Below, one piece after another: positions 52,601 to 60,541 of a DNA stretch of 64,000 bases. The first letter of the stretch is position 1. The number at the start of each line of letters is the position of its first letter. The notes under the pieces were generated by a model, which was not told the DNA's origin, did not search any database, and saw nothing but the letters and a program-made list of their open reading frames with translations. A program made the position numbers and the translations under genes. The stretch comes from Nitrospirota bacterium (GTDB lineage Bacteria; Nitrospirota; Thermodesulfovibrionia; UBA6902), in assembly GCA_016215115.1 (NCBI GenBank), contig JACRLN010000051.1, positions 31,560-95,559 on the forward strand. The letters run 5' to 3'.

Positions 52601-53456
52601 TGAACTGTTCGTGGAAGAACATGAAGGGTTAAGAGAAATAATTAACTATTTATCCGCATCCAAGAAAATAAAATTCTTAAAACGGCGCAGTTTGCCACCA
52701 ACGGATATTAAAGGTAATAACTTAATTAATTTTATTCCAGAAATGTATATTGAATTTTTCAATATTGCTCAAAAGAATGAAATTCCTTTACTAATAGGGG
52801 AATCAAGACTCAGAGGTTTTGTAGGTAGCCTTGGTATCAAATCAAGCGGGATAAGATCTTTACTGGAATACTCAAAAAATACAAAAATAATCAACGAAAC
52901 AGAGATAAGCATAGCAATAATAAATCTAATAAAAAAAGACTGTCAGTTTATATCATTTAACCAAGAGACAATAGATTATCTATTTAACAATTATCAGGAA
53001 AATGACTTTGCATTAATATTCGAGAAACTTAGCGACCAAGTATTTTCAGCACATTCAGAGCTGGAAACTTTTTTTAATGTATACTTAGGATTTATTTTGA
53101 CGTGTATAAGATCGGAAAATTATGGAACGAAAATAAAATTAATGATAGCAAAATCGATAAATGATGCAGGAAGGCTGACCGCTAAGGCTTTGGTATTAAA
53201 CCAAGCCCCATACCTTAATAAAGATTCTTTTTTAACTAATATGAATGAAATAAATCGTATTTGTTTAGGCTATATTTATCAGCTTTTAAAATTAATTGAT
53301 TCATTTAAAATTAGTGAACAATTAAAAGAAGAATATATTAATACTGTGAGAAATAATGCCAACTTAGCTTATTGGTACGAGACTAGATTTAAGAACAAAC
53401 CTATTATCAAGATGATATTTGACTCTGCTAAAAGTAGTATGTTGAAGAAGTTTTAA
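49620..53456 (+). CDS. Large TPR protein with C-terminal PIN-like domain (TPR-GreABC-PIN-like)
   Basis: A 1278-aa protein, AT-rich and foreign-looking beside the pilus genes. N-terminal helical domain (1-200), starting with an amphipathic stretch IILNILLSLLTNGITTLADR. TPR array (about 235-890; AINFYESLLAEADDKIDTET, AANKWLNKAEEISIKDKRVL, AISYFNRSLEVAARYQNIKH, and more). A junction (about 898-950, PIPLVFLPLLTGKKEIIHLW) then the PIN-like region (about 950-1125): LLDYTALLTLMEIG, MVNELFVEEH, IPLLIGESRLRGF, LGIKSSGIRSLLE, FISFNQETIDYL. This succession matches what I remember of the PIN fused to TPR and GreAB-C modules in predicted conflict systems; where relatives have an Asp-Asp pair this protein has Gly-Glu-Ser, so nuclease activity is uncertain. 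It leads a three-gene operon. Confidence 0.75.
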   Translation: MGIEEIILNILLSLLTNGITTLADRYDSEKKKEFDELKKHLKDRNVLQAITVESLKEIKVESKEVDKLKILISDNVFNKRLVNIISNSSPENEIIKLIIAEVKRYCSFPENKALTIEPHITHFVTEFYKGILQNPSLSPFLIRSKIEESIAISQKEHKDHKELLENIDKKFDQVIAGLNVKNNTSRDITFQSIDTRQIFPDTTPIDNLQLDSRVGRLLQNELEKTLSKLNSFFKTRADEIKQIQKDRDFRKAINFYESLLAEADDKIDTETILGIYADCALCAINIDDFEAANKWLNKAEEISIKDKRVLAIRGLYFYELGDKGKSREYSEKSLSVDNFYHLALIILIGLELESGIEGKTLLKRYFLDDADNLINGFRKEHLAVIYRTIGQCYLRDNLFDNAIDFFRKSLSQDEFDDATLSLIGFAYLKKVIGVDTLIVHIYEKLDDEEEQLIKSAISYFNRSLEVAARYQNIKHHISTRANLSVCYMLLGQYDNAYDVTEISSIAQSEHEDLIKSKAAAAFYKGSFPEAVELLSKVKDITCQDIINEAVSLLHSSKDGKEKEALNLLDTFLGKTTISPEDIAQINYLKLEILLSLKDKDSALKVLRDLQCSCLPIWQKEAATGNYYDTFLDHEKAGVHYQNALSQSDIIVPAKIYIAYYYFQRKEFEFCYSICSSIPLNKIKIDLEFFQRLLYIAVISSFKLSKFNECRKFIIFGKQQNIKDVYLNETSAAIYWQDDDLEDARDELKTILGKRNKDKNIDVLIDLGLVSLILGDVKTSVSYFEQAEQLPEFYSNSQSVINYMVALVIIGNRIEAKRIFQKTVELKFDNRDDSIHRFAPVFYLRENNSDLLAKYAIEFNIKHGDTEWLWKKDIKKDEEEIKSIFSESIRRSQEIRNLYTDKPIPLVFLPLLTGKKEIIHLWRFNREYGLPLVIESGNPNELSQEISYLSNKKSVLLDYTALLTLMEIGKEYFWILDKLFNEILIYRPMYLNMVNELFVEEHEGLREIINYLSASKKIKFLKRRSLPPTDIKGNNLINFIPEMYIEFFNIAQKNEIPLLIGESRLRGFVGSLGIKSSGIRSLLEYSKNTKIINETEISIAIINLIKKDCQFISFNQETIDYLFNNYQENDFALIFEKLSDQVFSAHSELETFFNVYLGFILTCIRSENYGTKIKLMIAKSINDAGRLTAKALVLNQAPYLNKDSFLTNMNEINRICLGYIYQLLKLIDSFKISEQLKEEYINTVRNNANLAYWYETRFKNKPIIKMIFDSAKSSMLKKF

Positions 53457-53491
53457 TGTAATTACAAATCAACAAGATAAGGATTAAGACT

Positions 53492-54277
53492 ATGTCTATT
53501 CCATACCTACACGCCAGTTCATATCAGAGACGGATGGAATCAGGCCGTACTCGCCCCTGCCTTTTTATGTGTGAAGATGAGAATAGTGAATTGTATGACT
53601 ACTATGTTGTAAAACTGAAAGCGGGAATAGATAGCCGGGAAACCGGACTTGCTTCGGAACTTATTGCATCTCAATTAGCCATGTTTCTTGATATTCCAAC
53701 TCCTGAACCTGCTATAATTAGAGTAGATCCAGCAATAACAGAAGTAATCGGCGACACTGAACTTGCAACAAAGATCACGGAAAGTGCAGGGTTAAATTTT
53801 GGAAGCAAATTCATTACAGGTGGTTTTAAAACATGGCCTATTGGAGAGGCGATACCGTTGTCTCTAAAACAATTAGCATGTGAGATATTTGCCTTTGATG
53901 CTCTTATTCAAAATCCGGATAGAAAGGCTGATAAGCCGAATATTTTATGGAAGGGCGAAGATCTTTATATAATTGATCATGAAACAGGTTTTTCTTTTGT
54001 TTATGCACTACCTTCTACAGATAAACCCTGGCAATTGACTCATTTAGATTTTTTAAAAAAACATTTGTTTTATCAAAACCTAAAGGGACAGAAAGTAAAT
54101 CTCGATAGATTTACAGGCGCATTAGAAGCTTTGTCAACACAAAAAATGGATAGCATGGTTTTAAATATTCCTGATGAATGGAAGAATGCTAATGTTTCAA
54201 AAATTGACGAACACATAAATGAAGTTAGAAATAACCTCAATGAATTTATTGACGAGGTAAGGAGGGTATTACAATGA
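53492..54277 (+). CDS. HipA-like kinase domain protein (HipA_2 type)
   Basis: A 261-aa single-domain protein with kinase landmarks: Lys in YYVVKLKAG (K41), the catalytic loop NPDRKADKPNIL (about 140-151, Asp and Asn in HipA-like spacing), and the metal-binding IDHETGF (about 161). It lacks the N-terminal half of classical HipA, as in the short HipA_2 family. It begins 35 bases after the TPR-PIN gene with AAGGAT upstream and ends in an ATGA overlap with the next gene. Role unproven; family knowledge suggests protein (or tRNA-synthetase) phosphorylation in stress responses. No HipB antitoxin is adjacent. Confidence 0.8.
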   Translation: MSIPYLHASSYQRRMESGRTRPCLFMCEDENSELYDYYVVKLKAGIDSRETGLASELIASQLAMFLDIPTPEPAIIRVDPAITEVIGDTELATKITESAGLNFGSKFITGGFKTWPIGEAIPLSLKQLACEIFAFDALIQNPDRKADKPNILWKGEDLYIIDHETGFSFVYALPSTDKPWQLTHLDFLKKHLFYQNLKGQKVNLDRFTGALEALSTQKMDSMVLNIPDEWKNANVSKIDEHINEVRNNLNEFIDEVRRVLQ

Positions 54278-55122
54278 AAATACCTTATACGTTCTCAATT
54301 CTGAGATATGTACATGATGTTTTAACAGGAGAATTTGTTAACGTGGGTGTAATCTTATTTGCACCTAAGGCAAAATATCTGAATGCATTATGCACTACAC
54401 GATATAGCCGTATATCGAAAATATTTTCGGATTTTGATAATGAACATTTTCGTAAGAGTGTCAGATATATTCAGGCAACAATAGAAGAGGAAGGGGAAAG
54501 GCTGTTAAACGAACTCCCATTTAAAGAACCAGCAGATAACGCTAAAAGATTTGCTGCAAGGATATTGCCGGTAGATGACAGTTCATTACAATTCTCACCT
54601 GAGGGATATGGTTTGACGGAACATCCTGAAAAAACATTAGAACAAATATACGATCGTTATGTTGAAAAATATTATGAAAAAGTCGAGAGAATCAGTAGGA
54701 CTGATGATGACGTATGGAGGGTCTACAAAAAACCATTTGAAGAAAAACGCATTTTGAGCCATTTAATATCTCATAAGATTACTGGCAATAATTATGAGCA
54801 TGAATTTAATTACTCTTGGAAAAACGAGAAGTGGCATGTAAATGAACCCATTTCATTCGATTTAATAGATACAAATGAAATAATCGACAAAGCACATAAG
54901 TGGTTAGGCCGCATGGAAAGTCTTCATGATGGCGGGGAGCCGTTCAAATTAAACGTATTATTAGGGAGCCCCAGAGAAGAGAAAGTTAAGTCCGTTTATA
55001 TAAAAGCCCAAAATATACTTAATAAGATGCCATGTGATCATGAATTTATTAAAGAAGATCAAGCAGAGACTTTTGCTGAAAATTTGAAAAAAGAGATCGA
55101 GAAGCATGTGTCTACAGGATAA
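54274..55122 (+). CDS. DUF3037-family protein
   Basis: A 282-aa protein, starting MKIPYTFSILRYVHDVLTGE with FVNVGVILFAPKAKYL, the DUF3037 signature. The C-terminal half (about 160-282) is a mixed alpha/beta segment I do not recognise. DUF3037 and HipA_2 genes are often paired, which matches their four-base overlap here. Function unknown; plausible partners or an antidote for the kinase. It ends 18 bases before the mshG-like gene, so island transcription could read into the pilus genes. Confidence 0.8.
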   Translation: MKIPYTFSILRYVHDVLTGEFVNVGVILFAPKAKYLNALCTTRYSRISKIFSDFDNEHFRKSVRYIQATIEEEGERLLNELPFKEPADNAKRFAARILPVDDSSLQFSPEGYGLTEHPEKTLEQIYDRYVEKYYEKVERISRTDDDVWRVYKKPFEEKRILSHLISHKITGNNYEHEFNYSWKNEKWHVNEPISFDLIDTNEIIDKAHKWLGRMESLHDGGEPFKLNVLLGSPREEKVKSVYIKAQNILNKMPCDHEFIKEDQAETFAENLKKEIEKHVSTG

Positions 55123-55140
55123 AATCAGCAAGTAAACCAT

Positions 55141-56361
55141 ATGCCTTTTTTTACTTATAAAGCAATCAACAGCGACGGCGAGTTAATAAAAGGGATTGTT
55201 GAAGATATTGATGAGACCAGCGTCTACGACAATGTCTCATCATCAGGCCTTCATATTTTAAAAATACAGAAATCACACAGCTTCGCAGATTTCTATCTTA
55301 AAAAAATCAGGTCCTGGGGCATAAAGACCAGCATAGTCATTGAATTTGCAAGCAACCTTGCTGTTATGCTCAGGGCCGGGCTTCCCCTTGTTACATCCAT
55401 CTCTGATATTGCCATGACAACTGACAATAAACGCTTCAGGGCCAGGCTTCTTGAGGTCAAAAGGAACATCGAGCTGGGTTCAAGTTTTTCATCTGCCTTA
55501 TCAGCGCACGGAGACATATTCCCCGAGATCTTTATCAATCTGGTTTCTGTTGGAGAGGAAACCGGGAGGCTGGATGAGAGTTTATCTGAAGTTGCAGTTC
55601 ATATTCAGAGGATGGAAGACTTAAAAAGTGTGATGATAAGGGCGCTGATGTATCCTGTATTTGCGCTTATCGGCACCATGGGCGCTCTTCTGTTCTGGCT
55701 TATTTACGTCCTGCCCAAGATGACTTCGCTTTTTACATCCATGGACGTAAAACTCCCCGCCCTTACACAGTTTCTTATTTTAGCCAGCAGCTTCAGCCAG
55801 GAGCACTGGTATGTTTATTTTGCAGCGCCTGCTGTTATCTATATCTTTATTGTACTCTTATCAAGAAGGGAGTCTACAAAATATTATGTTGATGCTGTAA
55901 AATTAAAAATTCCGGTCCTCAAGCTGCTCCTGTTTAACAAATTTCTTGCATTATTTGCAGAACAGTTAAGGATACTCGTTACAGCAGGTGTTACAATTGA
56001 CAGGTCTCTTGATATTATGATTAATGTTATAAATAATTCTGTATTCAAAAAGGCGCTTGTTGATATCAAGGAAAATATCCTGCTTGGAAGCAGGATCAGC
56101 GAATCCGTCAAAAGACACGAGGACTTATTCCCGAACCTGGTGATAAGGATGATATCTATTGGAGAATCAACGGGCAATCTGAATGAACAGCTCAATTATC
56201 TCTCCGAGTATTATCTTAAAAAGCTTGATGATATCTCGCAAAAAATGGGGAAAATGATAGAGCCGATCATTATTATGATTATAGGCTCCATATTTCTGAT
56301 AATAATTCTCGGGCTTATGGCCCCTATATATGACCTGATCTCAGAGATAGGTAAAAAGTAA
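55141..56361 (+). CDS. mshG: MshG/GspF/PilC-like pilus platform protein
   Basis: A 406-aa inner-membrane protein with two GspF repeats (about 65-185 and 270-390), each followed by membrane helices: ALIGTMGALLFWLIYVLPKM (about 175-195), VYFAAPAVIYIFIVLLSR and PIIIMIIGSIFLIIILGLMA at the end. FFTYKAINSDGELIKGIVED at the start is typical. It shares its last base with the next start (TAATG). It was probably next to mshE before the island entered. Confidence 0.9.
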   Translation: MPFFTYKAINSDGELIKGIVEDIDETSVYDNVSSSGLHILKIQKSHSFADFYLKKIRSWGIKTSIVIEFASNLAVMLRAGLPLVTSISDIAMTTDNKRFRARLLEVKRNIELGSSFSSALSAHGDIFPEIFINLVSVGEETGRLDESLSEVAVHIQRMEDLKSVMIRALMYPVFALIGTMGALLFWLIYVLPKMTSLFTSMDVKLPALTQFLILASSFSQEHWYVYFAAPAVIYIFIVLLSRRESTKYYVDAVKLKIPVLKLLLFNKFLALFAEQLRILVTAGVTIDRSLDIMINVINNSVFKKALVDIKENILLGSRISESVKRHEDLFPNLVIRMISIGESTGNLNEQLNYLSEYYLKKLDDISQKMGKMIEPIIIMIIGSIFLIIILGLMAPIYDLISEIGKK

Positions 56362-57770
56362 TGGACTTTTTAAGCTTTTTCGGACTCAAGGAAGACCCTT
56401 TTAAATTAACCCCCGACCCTGCATATTTTTATCCTTCTTCCACCCATAACGAGGGGCTTCTTTTGCTGGACTATTCCATAGAGCAAAAAGAAGGCTTTAC
56501 AACAGTTATCGGAGACCCGGGAAGCGGAAAGACAACGCTTCTGAATGTCTTTCTGGATAAATGGAGCTCTGGGGCAGAGATAGCAATTGTTCTCACACCA
56601 AGATTGTCTCCGGAAGAATTTTTAGTCTCAATCCTTGAAGATCTGGATATAAGTTTCAAGCGCAAAAATAAAAATGAAATAATAAAGGCGTTCAGGGATT
56701 TCATGATTGCAAAATCATCTGAAGGCAGACGGGTTATTATTATCGTTGATGAAGCGCAGAACCTTCCTGATGAAACGCTGGAGGAATTGCGGCTTCTTTC
56801 AAACCTTGAAACCGATAAGGACAAGCTTCTTCAAATTGTGCTGCTGGGGCAGCCTGAACTTGAAACAAAATTAATGTCAGACAGGCTGAGACAGTTGAAT
56901 CAGAGAATAACTACCAGGATACATCTTAGACATTTCAATCCTGATGAAACACTCGATTACATCAATTACAGGATTATCAAGGCAGGAAAACAAAACCTGC
57001 AGCTTGACAAAAAAGCGGGCAGGCTTGCGTATAAACTTTCAAAAGGCATACCCCGATTAATAAATATGTTGATATCCCGTGCATTAATGGCTGCATATCT
57101 TGAAGAAAGTAATATTATCCTTCCCAGGCATATCTCACATGCCGTAAGGAGCCTGAATCACAGCGAAATGAGGCTGCAAAGATGGTTCAGATTTGCACAT
57201 GTGTCGGCTGGAATATTTGCAGTACTACTATTAATTTTTTTTGCAGTTAATTTTTATTTGCCCGGTCGCAAAACAGATGCTTTTAAAGAAGCAATTAAGA
57301 AAGCTGAAATTAATCCTGTTCAAAAACCGTCTGAAATCGTTTCAGTTACAAAAAAAAATGAAGACAATGAAAGCATAATCTCCCCTAACCCCTCTTTACA
57401 AAAGAGGGGTGAGGGGGGATTTGAGAGATCACTTTCGCAAAAGAACACAGAGAACTCATCCATACAAATGCCGCCAGAACCAGACACAGTTCCCAAAAAG
57501 AATGAGACGCGTGCTATCCCTTACAAAATCTTATCCGTCAAAGTCGATGTCGCTAATGTCAGAGATGAGCCGATGCTCGATTCAGTAGCCGTTGGAAAAC
57601 TTTTGAAAAGCGATCAAATGGTAACATATCAGGAATATTTAGACGAGTCCGGCTCCAAATGGTATCAAGTTTCTTTCCGCGGAGAGAAACGGTGGATATC
57701 TGAGGAAGTTGTGGATGTGCTGGATGTGAATGATGTTGGTAAGTCAGAGGTGCAACAAACGAATTACTAA
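56361..57770 (+). CDS. mshM: MshM/ExeA-like AAA ATPase with SH3-like C terminus
   Basis: A 469-aa protein. N-terminal phrase FFGLKEDPFKLTPDPAYFYP is the ExeA/MshM hallmark. AAA: Walker A GDPGSGKTT (about 51), Walker B VIIIVDEAQNLPDE, sensor QIVLLGQPELETKL. TM at about 280-302; a linker with a C-run/G-run repeat in frame (about 340-354, NPSLQKRGEGGF); a C-terminal bacterial SH3-like domain (about 390-465, VKVDVANVRDEPMLDSVAVG, WYQVSFRGEKRWI) that may bind peptidoglycan. It would help insert the secretin through the wall. The last codons and TAA stop lie in the end of a MITE-like element. Confidence 0.88.
   Translation: MDFLSFFGLKEDPFKLTPDPAYFYPSSTHNEGLLLLDYSIEQKEGFTTVIGDPGSGKTTLLNVFLDKWSSGAEIAIVLTPRLSPEEFLVSILEDLDISFKRKNKNEIIKAFRDFMIAKSSEGRRVIIIVDEAQNLPDETLEELRLLSNLETDKDKLLQIVLLGQPELETKLMSDRLRQLNQRITTRIHLRHFNPDETLDYINYRIIKAGKQNLQLDKKAGRLAYKLSKGIPRLINMLISRALMAAYLEESNIILPRHISHAVRSLNHSEMRLQRWFRFAHVSAGIFAVLLLIFFAVNFYLPGRKTDAFKEAIKKAEINPVQKPSEIVSVTKKNEDNESIISPNPSLQKRGEGGFERSLSQKNTENSSIQMPPEPDTVPKKNETRAIPYKILSVKVDVANVRDEPMLDSVAVGKLLKSDQMVTYQEYLDESGSKWYQVSFRGEKRWISEEVVDVLDVNDVGKSEVQQTNY
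57379..57424. repeat. C-run/G-run repeat inserted in frame in mshM
   Basis: CCCCTAACCCCTCTTT followed by its inverse AAAGAGGGGTGAGGGG, encoding SPNPSLQKRGEGGF. Same build as in mfd and dnaX. Confidence 0.8.
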
Positions 57771-57911
57771 TGCGGTCATAAGTAAAAACACATAAGTAAG
57801 TCGTCATGCCCGAAGTCTTTAATCGGGCATCCAGTTCTTTATCTGTCTGGATTCCCGCTCAACAGACTGCGGGAATGACATTTATGTATTCTTACTTATG
57901 ACCTTATTAGT
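57767..57911. mobile_element. MITE-like element, core repeat copy 7
   Basis: Core 57803-57879. The outer ends are long and inverted: GGTCATAAGTAAAAACACAT at the left, and the reverse complement of ATGTATTCTTACTTATGACC at the right (about 24 of 29 matches). It resembles the ends of the copy at 23967-24104. The left end contains the mshM stop. Confidence 0.8.
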
Positions 57912-57930
57912 AATTTAGTTTTTCTTTAAA

Positions 57931-57953
57931 AGTGTCGATATAGTATTGACACT
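57931..57953. promoter_or_regulatory. Inverted-repeat operator overlapping a -35 element
   Basis: AGTGTC-x-ATA at the left and TAT-x-GACACT at the right; the right arm contains TTGACA (57946-57951), the likely -35 of the following gene. The -10 is unclear. Confidence 0.45.
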
Positions 57954-58018
57954 ACTATTAAAGAAGACACAGATAATACAGACAGATTTGGTGAGAAATA
58001 TTTAAGACTTTGACTGAT

Positions 58019-59059
58019 ATGTCAGAAAAAATTATTAACAACACTGAAGTAATTAAAGATATAAGTTGCCATTCCGGGAAAACTCATTGGACCTGGCATC
58101 TGCTTTTTGGGATCTCAGGCATGCTTATACTGACCGCCTTAATATTTAATGATGCCTTTATGGAGCGCTGGTTCAGTTCAGACCACCATATTACCGATGA
58201 CGGGAAAAAATATCTGAATCTGCTCAGATACGGACTGCTTGTCATGGCAGGGGGGTGCATCGTTCTCTGGACCCTGAGAAAAAAGATTACAAGTTATTTT
58301 AGAGTAGCAGTTGAGCGGTGGAAGGAGAGTCCGTCCGACCTTGATGCTTCCTCGATCGTTCCACCCCTGCATCCTGCTGGTTTACAACAAGTTCTATTAT
58401 TGATCTTGTCACTTTGGACGGTTTTTGTAGTTATCACTCTTGTTCCCGGTTATGATACCTGGGCTGCTCATTTAACTCATGAGAATGGAGTAACTGAAAC
58501 GTTAACCGTAATTTTTTATTTTTTTGCCGGTGTCATGGCCATAATATTAGCAGTGCCATCCTTACGTCGTAATTCACGAAAAGGGCTTTTTTACTTGTGG
58601 CTTCTTGGTCTTGCCGAAGGATGCCTGTTTGTAGCCTTAGAAGAAACAAACTGGGGGGAAATATACTTTCACTATGAAGCAGGTGAATTAATCAGGGCGA
58701 GTAATTATCAAAACGAAGTTAGTCTGCATAATATAAGTTTGCCATTTATTGGTTCTTATTGGGCCAATGGCTTATTGCAGATTATGGCAATTTGTGGAGG
58801 GGTGTTACTGCCATTAATGATACGGTTTAGTAGATCCTTTCGCCGCATATTGTGGTCCGCAGAGTTTCCGACCCCACCATGGTTGAGCCAGGCCTGCTTC
58901 TTCGTTGCAGCCCTCATTCCTCAAGATCAAGTTATACAACTTCAACGGGCAAATATCCCATCAGAGTTAAGAGAGGTTACAATTGCATTTGGAGTTGCAA
59001 TATGGCTCTGGGCTACATCAAGAAATAGATGCTATCAATATTCTAAACACATCAACTGA
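58019..59059 (+). CDS. Polytopic membrane protein of unknown function
   Basis: A 346-aa protein with about seven hydrophobic segments (HLLFGISGMLILTALIF; YGLLVMAGGCIVLWTL; LLLILSLWTVFVVITL; LTVIFYFFAGVMAIILAV; GLFYLWLLGLAEGCLFVAL; ANGLLQIMAICGGVLLPLMI; a weaker one at the end). A conserved-looking polar motif lies after TM5: LEETNWGEIYFHYE then NYQNEVSLHNIS, recalling the E-x-WGQ ... N-x-Q-x-E-x-x-LHN pattern of an uncharacterised family. Start uncertain: ATG 58019 or TTG 58010; neither has a good ribosome site. A palindromic operator lies upstream. Confidence 0.7.
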   Translation: MSEKIINNTEVIKDISCHSGKTHWTWHLLFGISGMLILTALIFNDAFMERWFSSDHHITDDGKKYLNLLRYGLLVMAGGCIVLWTLRKKITSYFRVAVERWKESPSDLDASSIVPPLHPAGLQQVLLLILSLWTVFVVITLVPGYDTWAAHLTHENGVTETLTVIFYFFAGVMAIILAVPSLRRNSRKGLFYLWLLGLAEGCLFVALEETNWGEIYFHYEAGELIRASNYQNEVSLHNISLPFIGSYWANGLLQIMAICGGVLLPLMIRFSRSFRRILWSAEFPTPPWLSQACFFVAALIPQDQVIQLQRANIPSELREVTIAFGVAIWLWATSRNRCYQYSKHIN

Positions 59060-59128
59060 CGCAAATGGCAAAGCTAAAGATATAATACTCTCTCAAACAT
59101 AATGATGGTAAGTCTGTTTTTGTTCTGA

Positions 59129-60220
59129 TTAATCCCCTGTTTTCTGTACTTTATTTGACAGTATAACAATCCTCTGCTTCACCTCTGACCGTGTCTTATC
59201 ATCGAGAGAATTATCTGCATAAGCACTTTTGTAAAGTTTAAGAGCATCTTCTGCCTTCTCCTGTTTTTCATATATACGCGCGAGACCTAACGTGGCTGAT
59301 AAATCCCCTGATTTAGCAAGCCTTGAGAAATAGTTATATGCTTTCGGATAATCCATCTGTCTCTCATAAAGAACAGCAAGATTTAAAATAACGTTCTGAT
59401 TATTTGGATCAAGCTTTAAGGCCTTATTGAAATAATCCTCTGCGGCAGAGATGTTTTCCGACTTTGCAGAAGCGATTCCAAGATTGATTAGTGCAGGGAT
59501 ATAGTCCTTATTTATTTCAAAAGCCATTTGGGAATATCTAACAGATTCTTCTGTTAGTCCCAACTTTAAATATATATAAGCAATATTATTCATAATAACG
59601 AAATTGTTTTTATCTGTTTCCAGGACTTTTTTGTAATTCAGCAGCGCTCCCTGGTAGTCATTTTTCATCTCATGTTCCCTTGCGCTGTACAAAAAGGTAT
59701 CCAGGTCGAATTCACTCAGGCTTTTACCGGGAGACTCTTTTTTAACAATAACCTGCTCAAGGTTCGGAAGGAGCTCTTTTCCCCTGCTTCCAATGCCGGG
59801 CGCAGCATGTGATACATCTTCATGCTTCTTTGGTTTAACAACTTCGGGTTTGCCAACTTTTATGTCTTGAATTGGTTCCTTTGATTTTAAAGGTTGAACA
59901 GATTCTGCAGATTTTGAAATTTCAGGCTGTTCCGGAGTGTTACCCTCTTTGTTTTGTATTTGTCTTTCAGTTAGTTCCGCTCTTTCCCGTCCTGGAGCGC
60001 CAATAGTGCTGACAGATTTTTCAGAGAGTGTTCTTGTGAAATAGACGAGAAAAATGCCAGTGAATATTGCAACAGCCAACAAAACTGATAAGATGATTAT
60101 CCTTCTTCTGTTAGCGGATTTCCGGGCGGAGGTCTGGACAATATTTTTGAGATTTGGCGGGACATCTCTTTTTGTCTGAGGCTGTTTTATCTTTGATAGT
60201 AAATCAGCAAGAAGACTCAT
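59129..60220 (-). CDS. MshN-like TPR protein of the pilus cluster
   Basis: A 363-aa protein: short cytoplasmic N terminus (MSLLADLLSKIKQPQTKRDV), one TM (about 40-60, IIILSVLLAVAIFTGIFLVY), a low-complexity Lys/Glu/Pro region, then three to five TPRs (about 185-345; YQGALLNYKKVLETDKNNFV, AEDYFNKALKLDPNNQNVIL, AYNYFSRLAKSGDLSATLGL). The layout matches MshN-type proteins and lies beside the mshM-like gene, but on the opposite strand and with an unrelated gene between. Role: probably scaffolding the pilus machine. Confidence 0.7.
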   Translation of the reverse strand: MSLLADLLSKIKQPQTKRDVPPNLKNIVQTSARKSANRRRIIILSVLLAVAIFTGIFLVYFTRTLSEKSVSTIGAPGRERAELTERQIQNKEGNTPEQPEISKSAESVQPLKSKEPIQDIKVGKPEVVKPKKHEDVSHAAPGIGSRGKELLPNLEQVIVKKESPGKSLSEFDLDTFLYSAREHEMKNDYQGALLNYKKVLETDKNNFVIMNNIAYIYLKLGLTEESVRYSQMAFEINKDYIPALINLGIASAKSENISAAEDYFNKALKLDPNNQNVILNLAVLYERQMDYPKAYNYFSRLAKSGDLSATLGLARIYEKQEKAEDALKLYKSAYADNSLDDKTRSEVKQRIVILSNKVQKTGD

Positions 60221-60243
60221 AAGTAAAATAATGTTATAGTTTT

Positions 60244-60362
60244 GTCATACCCGCCCCGTATTGTGTACGGGGTAAACTCCGGCGGGTATCCGGAAATCGT
60301 TGAAAATACTGGATTCCCGTTCCCCGATTACTACCTTCGAGGACAAGTTTCACGGGAATGAC
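60244..60362. mobile_element. MITE-like element, core repeat copy 8
   Basis: GTCATACCCGCC ... GGCGGGTATCC and GGATTCCCGT ... ACGGGAATGAC. Diverged from the other copies. The rest of the 60221-60541 gap is AT-rich with iterated TATCTGCG words (about 60461-60492) and presumably the tyrS promoter, not clearly readable. Confidence 0.65.
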
Positions 60363-60541
60363 GATACTGACTGATAATGTCAATTTATTAATGCGTTTGT
60401 ATTAATTAAATTTTCTCGTTCACAATTATAACAAAAACATATTAATTAAACTCATTTTCTTTATCTGCGATCACCTGCGTTTATCTGCGTCATTATATCA
60501 TCTTGCATCTTATATAAAAAATCCTGTATCCTTTTTACGTT

